Of a DNA stretch of 6,820 nucleotides, positions 1 to 4,002 are shown piece by piece (the stretch's first letter is position 1; every line of letters begins with the position of its first letter). The DNA comes from Candidatus Thalassarchaeaceae archaeon (GTDB lineage: Archaea; Thermoplasmatota; Poseidoniia; Poseidoniales; Thalassarchaeaceae), in the NCBI GenBank assembly GCA_029250425.1, contig JAQXFF010000065.1, forward strand, positions 1 to 6,820, read 5' to 3'. Position numbers and translations under genes: made by a program. Under the pieces are notes generated by a model, which saw nothing but the letters and a program-made list of their open reading frames with translations, had not been told where the DNA came from and did not search any database.

Positions 1-471
1 ATCTGTGAGCCGCTTCTGACTAAACGAGGGGGTCATCACATTGGCCATGACCCAATTTTTTGACATCGAATCTATGATTTCACCTGGCCCATGTCCGCTC
101 CCAAGCATTCCATATCCGCCGTTATCGTGCACCACAGCACCTTTAGACGTGATAACCCAAGGCCCACAAGCTGCAATCGCTACATATGGATTGATTGTAG
201 CCGCTGAATAGAAATTAATGAATTCAGATTGTAGAGATGTGGCCAATTCACCCTCATCCTGAGCCAGAAAGTCAACACCAACTTCATCGATTAATTGTTC
301 GAATGTGCTGGCTGCTTCCGTAATTGCCTGAACCAAATCAGGGTCGATTGCACAAAAACGTTGCACGACTTCATCTGACAAGCCCTTGGTTTGTACTGAA
401 GAGCCACTGGAAAGTTGCCGGATCGTCTCCAGATGCTGTAGCATATCCAATTCGAATAGAAGGGCATCCAT
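1..471 (-). CDS. Class-III PLP-dependent aminotransferase, N-terminal part (cut by window edge)
   Basis: An open minus-strand frame of 157 codons runs from an ATG at 471 off the left edge. An in-frame stop lies seven codons upstream of the ATG; TTG at 474 is the only other close start. The first ~90 residues are predicted helical and acidic. Residues 94-157 look like the N-terminal part of class-III (ornithine/lysine-type) aminotransferases: NPYVAIAACGPWV, then VVHDNGGYGMLGSGHGP (113-129), then NVMTPSFSQKRLTD (144-157). Such enzymes move an amino group from an amino acid or amine to a 2-oxoacid using pyridoxal phosphate in the cytoplasm. The PLP-binding lysine and the active-site body lie outside the window, so the substrate cannot be named. 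The gene is divergent from the PRC-barrel gene and shares the repeat-rich intergenic region. The family call is by recognition of these motifs; the specific reaction is open. Confidence 0.8.
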   Translation of the reverse strand, partial: MDALLFELDMLQHLETIRQLSSGSSVQTKGLSDEVVQRFCAIDPDLVQAITEAASTFEQLIDEVGVDFLAQDEGELATSLQSEFINFYSAATINPYVAIAACGPWVITSKGAVVHDNGGYGMLGSGHGPGEIIDSMSKNWVMANVMTPSFSQKRLTD

Positions 472-582
472 CAATGTTCGTAGAATGAATTTTCAATCTG
501 CCCTGTAAATCAGAAACAACAACAACGTATTTCTCAATTGATTAAAGAAATTCTGGGGTGATAAAAAATCAATTTTTATATT

Positions 583-607
583 GGCTGATAATGCAACATT
601 ATCTGCC
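583..607. repeat. Inverted repeat GGCTGATAATG / CATTATCTGCC
   Basis: Two 11-bp arms (583-593 and 597-607) are separated by CAA and match at 10 of 11 positions. The compact form suits a dimeric regulator site or a short RNA hairpin. The same half-site recurs in the dyad at 641-685. Confidence 0.7.
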
Positions 608-698
608 ATTTTCAATTGAAAATAAACAAATCTACATTTGGGCTGATTATCGTTTTTCCAATTAGAAAATAGTCGATTATCAGCCTTTTTCAATTGAA
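598..698. repeat. Direct repeat pair, 23 bp, 78 bp apart, containing TTTTCAATTGAA
   Basis: Positions 598-620 and 676-698 match at 21 of 23 bases. Each copy joins an ATTATCWGCC half-site to a TTTTCAATTGAA box. In the first copy the box extends to a perfect 16-bp palindrome, ATTTTCAATTGAAAAT (608-623). A weaker third core, TTCTCAATTGA (531-541), sits another 78 bp upstream. Confidence 0.65.
641..685. repeat. Inverted repeat GGCTGATTATCG ... CGATTATCAGCC
   Basis: Two 12-bp arms (641-652 and 674-685) match at 11 of 12 positions across a 21-bp AT-rich spacer. The spacer contains the TTTTCCAATTAGAAAA dyad. The right arm is also the exact reverse complement of GGCTGATAAT at 583-592, so 583-685 as a whole is bounded by perfect 10-bp inverted ends. 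Confidence 0.65.
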
Positions 699-778
699 CA
701 ACCAATTTAATTTCACGATGGGATGGTTTAATAGCCCATTCGACACGTCAGAGGTCAGGCAGGATGGGATACTGCAAC

Positions 779-783
779 AGGAG
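779..783 (+). promoter_or_regulatory. Shine-Dalgarno AGGAG favouring the ATG at 793
   Basis: AGGAG lies 9 nt before ATG 793. Neither TTG 694 nor ATG 718, the other in-frame starts of this gene, has a comparable site, which is the main reason for choosing 793. Confidence 0.5.
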
Positions 784-792
784 ACGGAAACA

Positions 793-1380
793 ATGGCAGA
801 TGATAATTACAGAATTCAGGAACTTCTTCAGAGAGAAGTATACGTTGGTGAGAACCTCGTTGGAACGATCGTGGGTGAACGATACCACCCCAACGAAGAC
901 CGTGTCAGATCGATGCGCATTCAAGTAAAACCAAACGTCGCAGAAGAATATATGCGCAAACCAGCAGAACATGCACCACTATCCAAGGAATTGATTCATT
1001 CAATCCAGGACGATGGTTCTGTCAAACTCTCAAAATCAATGCGAGAGTTACAAAGACGCTGGAGAAACACAGTGCGGATTGAAGAACAACTGTACGCACC
1101 AGATGAACTTCTGGACAGAGCTGTTCTTGATGACGATGGAATGGAACTTGGCGTGGTCATTGGATTGGTCAAAGTAAAGCGTACATATCGTGGAATTACC
1201 GTGAAGCTACGATCTGCAGTCCGCCGCCGATATGCGTTGGGAGAAACCATCGACATTCCAGTGACTGCGCTCGCTCGTACTAGAGCAAGATTGGACGAAA
1301 TTGTACTCTCTCGCACCTACGATAAATTACGCTCTTTGCCCAGTTACATCCAGATTAACGAAGGCATTCTAGAGGATTGA
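793..1380 (+). CDS. Tandem PRC-barrel-like protein
   Basis: A 195-residue soluble protein with no signal peptide or membrane segment. It appears to contain two related small beta-barrel units. The first, roughly residues 10-90, opens LLQREVYVGENLVGTIVGE and ends PLSKELIHSIQDDGSVKLS. The second, roughly 104-185, opens LLDRAVLDDDGMELGVVIGL and ends IPVTALARTRARLDEIVLS. The pattern of a conserved opening strand followed by 'IP...I...D.I.LS' is that of PRC-barrel domains. In archaea such proteins include CdvA and the SepF partners CdpB1/CdpB2 in cell division, and rRNA-maturation relatives, so a scaffold or adaptor role is possible but unproven. Start 793 has an AGGAG 9 nt upstream; ATG 718 would add 25 residues and TTG 694 a further 8. 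The gene is divergent from the aminotransferase, with tRNA-Ile 48 bp downstream. The domain call is by eye and moderate; the gene itself is secure. Confidence 0.7.
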   Translation: MADDNYRIQELLQREVYVGENLVGTIVGERYHPNEDRVRSMRIQVKPNVAEEYMRKPAEHAPLSKELIHSIQDDGSVKLSKSMRELQRRWRNTVRIEEQLYAPDELLDRAVLDDDGMELGVVIGLVKVKRTYRGITVKLRSAVRRRYALGETIDIPVTALARTRARLDEIVLSRTYDKLRSLPSYIQINEGILED

Positions 1381-1397
1381 GTTCCACCGTCATCGTT

Positions 1398-1423
1398 AAT
1401 TCGGGGACGTCGGTCGCCGAATT
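1398..1423 (+). repeat. Inverted repeat AATTCGG / CCGAATT before tRNA-Ile
   Basis: Perfect 7-bp arms (1398-1404 and 1417-1423) enclose a 12-nt loop in the 48-bp gap between the PRC-barrel gene and the tRNA. There is no T-run after it, so it is not a clear terminator. The GTTAAT at 1395-1400 lies about 30 bp upstream of the mature tRNA 5' end and could instead be part of its promoter. Confidence 0.35.
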
Positions 1424-1428
1424 GCTCT

Positions 1429-1503
1429 GGACGGGTAGCTTAGGTTGGCTGGAGCACCCGGCTGATAACCGGGAGGTCGCAGGTTCAAATCCTGCCTCGT
1501 CCA
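1429..1503 (+). tRNA. tRNA-Ile (GAT anticodon)
   Basis: The full cloverleaf can be drawn by hand over 75 nt. The acceptor stem GGACGGG (1429-1435) pairs with CTCGTCC (1496-1502), with one G-T wobble. The D stem GCTT/GAGC is 1438-1441 with 1452-1455. The anticodon stem CCCGG/CCGGG is 1457-1461 with 1469-1473, and its loop CTGATAA places GAT at 1464-1466. The T stem GCAGG/CCTGC is 1479-1483 with 1491-1495, with loop TTCAAAT. The discriminator base is A1503. CCA is not encoded (CTT follows), so it must be added after transcription, as is common in archaea. No intron is seen. It decodes AUC and AUU. Confidence 0.97.
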
Positions 1504-1512
1504 CTTTTCCAA

Positions 1513-1520
1513 CTATATAC
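1513..1520 (+). promoter_or_regulatory. TATA-like box for PRPP synthetase
   Basis: CTATATAC is centred about 28 bp before ATG 1545, the spacing expected for a leaderless archaeal transcript starting at that codon. It follows directly after the tRNA 3' end and a short T-run (1505-1508). Confidence 0.45.
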
Positions 1521-1544
1521 TGACGTTTTTCAATGGGAAACAAC

Positions 1545-2510
1545 ATGAACATTCGGCTCTGGGACCAATGCATGGCAGTCGTATCGGGCAGCAATGCAGC
1601 CGACTTGGCAGCAGCCCTAGCAAATGAGTTAGGGTGGGAGCATCATCCGCTTGAAGTTCGCCGGTTTCCTGACTCGGAAGGTTACGTTCGCGTCCCTCAA
1701 GAGAGCATTGAAGCCATTCGAAGAGAACCTGTTGTACTCGTGGCAACAACGTTTCCCGACTCGGGAATTGTTGAAGCATTGTTGATGCTTGAATCAATTC
1801 ATGATGTTCGCAGTGGAGACATGAGTAACCTAAAGGGAGAAGGTGAACAAACACTAGACGATGCGGGGCCTGGAATATTCCTCGCCGTCCCTTACTTTGG
1901 ATACTCGAGGCAAGATAAACGATTTCAAAGCGGAGAAGTTGTTTCAGCGAAACTACTCGCCCGACTATTGACAAGACGATGTGATGGACTGGTTGTATTG
2001 GACTTACATGCCCCTACTGTACTTGATGATCTCGGAGTGCCTGTTGAATTTGTATCTTCGATGCCAGAGATTGCAATTCATCTACAAAATACGGTAAAGC
2101 CAGATTTTGTACTTAGCCCAGATAAAGGAGCCATCGAGCGAGCAAGTCATGTTGCCGAAGCCATTGGTTGCAATTTCTCTTATCTAGAAAAAACCAGAAT
2201 TGATGCGCATACAATTGAACATAAAGCCAAGAATTTGGAAGTTGATGGGGCCATTGTAGCCATTGTCGACGACATGATTTCCACTGGCGGCACAATCTGT
2301 AAGGCCAGTGATGCACTTCGTCGCCAGGGTGCCAAAGCAGTCCATGCAGCATGCACACATGGTCTCTTCACTGGAGGGGCCATTACGCGCCTTTCAAACC
2401 ATGTAGATGGCGTGCATGCAACCGATTCACTACCAAACCCTAGATCTGTTGTCAGTGGGGCTCCAGCCATCGCTAGAGGCGTTCACGCTTTGATTGAACG
2501 AGTCCTCTGA
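1545..2510 (+). CDS. prs: Ribose-phosphate pyrophosphokinase (PRPP synthetase)
   Basis: Makes 5-phosphoribosyl-1-diphosphate from ribose 5-phosphate and ATP, the precursor for purines, pyrimidines, histidine and tryptophan; cytoplasmic. Family motifs, numbered from ATG 1545: VSGS (13-16), RRFPDSEGYVRV (39-50), PYFGYSRQDKRFQSGE (116-131), DLHA (153-156) with its ATP-contacting histidine, SPDKGA (191-196), the catalytic lysine in YLEKTR (K216), and the PRPP loop VDDMISTGGT (241-250). The wording of SPDKG and EKTR is archaeal rather than bacterial. The protein is 321 residues, longer than archaeal homologues of about 285. Much of the excess is an acidic, glycine-rich insertion near residues 89-110, just before PYFGY. 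ATG 1533 would add four residues, but the TATA-like box fits a leaderless start at 1545 better. It directly follows tRNA-Ile. Confidence 0.93.
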   Translation: MNIRLWDQCMAVVSGSNAADLAAALANELGWEHHPLEVRRFPDSEGYVRVPQESIEAIRREPVVLVATTFPDSGIVEALLMLESIHDVRSGDMSNLKGEGEQTLDDAGPGIFLAVPYFGYSRQDKRFQSGEVVSAKLLARLLTRRCDGLVVLDLHAPTVLDDLGVPVEFVSSMPEIAIHLQNTVKPDFVLSPDKGAIERASHVAEAIGCNFSYLEKTRIDAHTIEHKAKNLEVDGAIVAIVDDMISTGGTICKASDALRRQGAKAVHAACTHGLFTGGAITRLSNHVDGVHATDSLPNPRSVVSGAPAIARGVHALIERVL

Positions 2511-2520
2511 GGCGTTGTCT

Positions 2521-2533
2521 GCCCCGTAGGGGC
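2521..2533 (+). repeat. Tight hairpin GCCCC-GTA-GGGGC
   Basis: A perfect 5-bp GC stem with a 3-nt loop starts 10 nt after the PRPP synthetase stop codon. No T-run follows. It belongs to a short GC-rich stretch (2511-2580, 46 of 70 bases G or C). It could help end the upstream transcript, or be part of a structured element before rpl7ae. Confidence 0.4.
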
Positions 2534-2543
2534 GTCCGCTGCG

Positions 2544-2549
2544 TTTATA
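2544..2549 (+). promoter_or_regulatory. Possible TATA box for the rpl7ae block
   Basis: TTTATA stands out in otherwise GC-rich DNA about 49 bp before the rpl7ae ATG. A start site 25-27 bp downstream would give a leader of roughly 23 nt carrying the GAGGAG ribosome-binding site. Confidence 0.35.
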
Positions 2550-2581
2550 CGAGGCACGCCGTGCGGCGGCTTACCAAACAT

Positions 2582-2587
2582 GAGGAG
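2582..2587 (+). promoter_or_regulatory. Shine-Dalgarno GAGGAG of rpl7ae
   Basis: GAGGAG lies 8 nt before ATG 2596. This supports that ATG over the in-frame GTG at 2587, which overlaps the site itself. Confidence 0.7.
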
Positions 2588-2595
2588 TGAATCCA

Positions 2596-2970
2596 ATGAG
2601 TGTACACATAGCATTTGAAACCGCGAAAGATGTCCAAGACGAAGTTTACGAACTTGTAAAGCTCGTAGGCAACGGTAATGGCCGTCTAAAGAAAGGAAGT
2701 AATGAAGTGACCAAAGCTGTAGAGCGCGGTACTGCCAAAATGATTGTCATGGCAGAAAACGTAAATCCTGCTGAGTTACTTATGCACATCCCCCATATCT
2801 GCAAAGAAAAGAAAATTCCCTTCATCTACGTCGAAGATCAAGCATATCTAGCCGAGGCTGCCGGGATGAACACTGGTGCAAAAACAGCAGCCATTGCACT
2901 AATGGAAATCTCCAAGGGTGCCGAAGATGCCTTCAATGGTGTGAAAGGTCACACCGATGCACTCAACTGA
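2596..2970 (+). CDS. rpl7ae: Large-subunit ribosomal protein eL8 (L7Ae), kink-turn binding
   Basis: This 124-residue protein matches the usual archaeal L7Ae length. It binds kink-turns in 23S rRNA and, in archaea, is also a core protein of box C/D and H/ACA guide RNPs and of RNase P. The RNA-binding signature KKGSNEVTKAVERG (32-45) is intact, including the NE..K residues that contact the tandem G-A pairs. It is followed by AKMIVMAENVNPAELLMHIP and the strand KKIPFIYV. The start at 2596 is set by GAGGAG 8 nt upstream. It opens the block rpl7ae - rps28e - rpl24e - ndk - infB, an order known from other euryarchaea. Its leader is preceded by GC-rich, potentially folded DNA; L7Ae is known in some archaea to control its own mRNA through a leader kink-turn, but I could not draw a clear one here. 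Confidence 0.95.
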   Translation: MSVHIAFETAKDVQDEVYELVKLVGNGNGRLKKGSNEVTKAVERGTAKMIVMAENVNPAELLMHIPHICKEKKIPFIYVEDQAYLAEAAGMNTGAKTAAIALMEISKGAEDAFNGVKGHTDALN

Positions 2971-2983
2971 GTCTAACTTTACC

Positions 2984-2989
2984 AGGAGG
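2984..2989 (+). promoter_or_regulatory. Strong Shine-Dalgarno AGGAGG of rps28e
   Basis: A full AGGAGG stands 8 nt before ATG 2998. It lies in the loop of a possible 7-bp hairpin, CTGAGTC (2967-2973) with GACTCAG (3000-3006), whose right arm begins at the last base of the start codon. Confidence 0.8.
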
Positions 2990-2997
2990 AAATTGAT

Positions 2998-3216
2998 ATG
3001 ACTCAGGAAGGTTGGCCAGCAGAAGTGGTAGAGGTCGTCGGACGAACTGGAATGACTGGGGAAGCAACCCAAGTCAAGGTTCGTGTAAATGACGCACCCA
3101 ATCCACGAGACGTAGGCCGAATTATTACTCGCAATGTTGTTGGGCCAATAAGGATCGGCGACATTCTGATGCTACGTGACACTGGCCGTGAAGCTCGAAA
3201 ACTCAATGTTCGCTGA
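2998..3216 (+). CDS. rps28e: Small-subunit ribosomal protein eS28
   Basis: A 72-residue protein of normal length for archaeal S28e, a small OB-fold protein of the 30S subunit near the mRNA exit channel. Recognisable parts are PAEVVEVVGRTGMTGEATQVKVRV (8-31) and the C-terminal signature GPIRIGDILMLRDTGREARKL. It starts 27 bp after rpl7ae with a strong AGGAGG, and its stop codon TGA overlaps the GAGGTG that serves rpl24e. This points to co-translation in one operon. The last residues, LNVR, match the conserved family end. Confidence 0.95.
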   Translation: MTQEGWPAEVVEVVGRTGMTGEATQVKVRVNDAPNPRDVGRIITRNVVGPIRIGDILMLRDTGREARKLNVR

Positions 3217-3226
3217 GGTGAAAAAT

Positions 3227-3415
3227 ATGGCGGAACGACGAATTTGCAACTTCTCCGGAGAGGAAATTGAACCTGGCACCGGTGTAATGTATGTCAAACG
3301 TGATGGAACTGTGCTTTGGTTCAAGGATTCGAAAGCACGAAAGAACATGAAACTAGGCCGTAATCCACGCAAGGTAAAGTGGACACGGCGCTATGTCAAG
3401 GGCGGAATTCAGTAA
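3227..3415 (+). CDS. rpl24e: Large-subunit ribosomal protein eL24, zinc-ligand-poor variant
   Basis: A 62-residue protein of the 50S subunit. ATG 3227 is preceded by GAGGTG (3215-3220), and the N-terminus MAERRICNFSGEEIEPGTG aligns with the family start; the in-frame ATG at 3176 would reach back into rps28e and is unlikely. Core motifs are intact: EIEPGTG, MYVKRDGTVLWF and NPRKVKWT. Archaeal eL24 normally has a C4 zinc ribbon (CxxC and CxxxC). Here only C7 remains; the other three positions are S10, K33 and A37, so zinc binding is probably lost. The CNFSG form, and the tail after WT (RRYVKGGIQ), recall eukaryotic eL24, which has CSFSG and WTVLYRR. It follows rps28e by 10 bp and is separated from ndk by a 90-bp GC-rich gap. 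Confidence 0.93.
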   Translation: MAERRICNFSGEEIEPGTGVMYVKRDGTVLWFKDSKARKNMKLGRNPRKVKWTRRYVKGGIQ

Positions 3416-3448
3416 TCTTCTCCGCCCATTCTACTGCTATCGCTGTCT

Positions 3449-3467
3449 AGGACGGCGGCGGCGTCCT
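3449..3467 (+). repeat. Hairpin AGGACG / CGTCCT in the rpl24e-ndk gap
   Basis: Perfect 6-bp arms (3449-3454 and 3462-3467) enclose a GCGGCGG loop. It sits in a GC-rich stretch (3441-3500, 41 of 60 bases G or C) before ndk. There is no T-run, so a terminator is not supported; a structured leader or RNA-processing site is possible. Confidence 0.35.
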
Positions 3468-3505
3468 GAAATAGGGGTGGAGGGTCGGCCGGTTCGGTGT
3501 CAAAC

Positions 3506-3952
3506 ATGCAGACAACATACGTAATGGTGAAACCTGACGGAGTACAACGTGGATTGGTTGGAGAAATAGTCTCCAGGTTTGAGCGGAAAGGACTTCGTTT
3601 GGTTGGCTTGAAATCAATAGTGCCTAGTTTAGAACTGGTTGAAACACACTATGCCGTCCACAAGGATCGTCCTTTCTATTCCGGACTCGTAGAATTTGTG
3701 ACCTCCGGGCCCGTTGTAGCAATGGCTTGGATGGGTGTTGATGCGATTTCTGTTTGCCGTAATATCATTGGAGCAACCAATGGTCGTGAAGCAGAAATGG
3801 GCACCATCCGAGGGGACTTCGGAATGGATATCGGATACAATTTGATTCATGGTAGTGATGGTGAAGAGACAGCTTCCTTTGAATTGGGGCTGTGGTTCCC
3901 TGAAGGATTGAATGATTGGGCACCAAACCGAGAGACTTGGGTATACGAGTGA
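3506..3952 (+). CDS. ndk: Nucleoside diphosphate kinase
   Basis: Transfers the gamma phosphate of ATP to nucleoside diphosphates through a phosphohistidine intermediate, keeping GTP, CTP, UTP and dNTP pools filled; cytoplasmic oligomer. The 148-residue length is typical. Visible signatures are MVKPDG (7-12), GLVGEIVSRFERKGL (16-30), ATNGREAEMGTIRGDFG (90-106) and the active-site NLIHGSDG with catalytic H115. All expected active-site residues are present. ATG 3506 gives the standard N-terminus (TYVMVKPDG); a GTG at 3497 would add three residues. GGTG (3496-3499), 6 nt upstream, is a weak ribosome-binding site. It lies between ribosomal protein genes and aIF5B, as in other euryarchaea, where GTP supply and translation are encoded together. 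Confidence 0.96.
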   Translation: MQTTYVMVKPDGVQRGLVGEIVSRFERKGLRLVGLKSIVPSLELVETHYAVHKDRPFYSGLVEFVTSGPVVAMAWMGVDAISVCRNIIGATNGREAEMGTIRGDFGMDIGYNLIHGSDGEETASFELGLWFPEGLNDWAPNRETWVYE

Positions 3953-3954
3953 GG

Positions 3955-3988
3955 TTCCAATTGAAAGTTTGAAACTTCCAATTGGAAG
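3955..3988. repeat. Two TTCCAATTGRAA boxes 21 bp apart plus a central dyad
   Basis: TTCCAATTGAA (3955-3965) and TTCCAATTGGAA (3976-3987) have the same phase, exactly 21 bp (two helical turns) apart. The second is the core of a perfect 14-bp palindrome, CTTCCAATTGGAAG (3975-3988). Between them AAGTTT-G-AAACTT (3965-3977) forms another perfect dyad. All of this fills the 50-bp gap before infB. The boxes resemble those in the divergent region at 531-698. Confidence 0.6.
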
Positions 3989-4002
3989 ATGAGCGTGATA
4001 TT

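Larger units (their letters stand above)
472..792. promoter_or_regulatory. AT-rich divergent intergenic region with nested repeats
   Basis: This stretch separates the divergent aminotransferase and PRC-barrel genes. From 472 to 717 it is about 29% GC, clearly poorer than the genes on either side. It holds two dyads built on GGCWGATWAT, three CAATTG cores exactly 78 bp apart, and one related TTTTCCAATTAGAAAA dyad (654-669). A further partial copy, ATTTTCAATCTGCC (489-502), lies 18-31 bp upstream of the aminotransferase ATG and so overlaps its expected promoter. No convincing gene is present: the one longer minus-strand frame is made of the repeats themselves. The last part (718-792) may be coding if the PRC-barrel gene starts at 718. 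A regulatory role is inferred from position and symmetry; no regulator was identified. Confidence 0.6.

Noticed and set aside
583..685. A miniature transposable element bounded by GGCTGATAAT inverted ends.
   Set aside because: No target-site duplication is visible, the interior is itself made of related dyads, and there is no second copy in the window. Operator sites explain it better, although this is not settled.
493..705. A 70-codon minus-strand open frame in the divergent intergenic region, with internal LKKADN/LKMADN repetition.
   Set aside because: The repetition only mirrors the 78-bp direct DNA repeats. The frame lies in very AT-rich DNA, overlaps both promoter areas and has no recognisable domain.
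1513..1974. A 153-codon minus-strand frame opposite the PRPP synthetase gene.
   Set aside because: It covers conserved PRPP synthetase coding sequence on the other strand and shows no domain.
2505..2595. A box C/D or H/ACA guide RNA between PRPP synthetase and rpl7ae.
   Set aside because: A CTGA and an ACA are present, but no proper box C (RTGATGA) or paired-pocket hairpin could be drawn.
3982..4002. A TTG start extending aIF5B by seven residues.
   Set aside because: The TTG is inside the palindrome before the gene and the added residues are not typical of the family; ATG 4003 gives the standard N-terminus.
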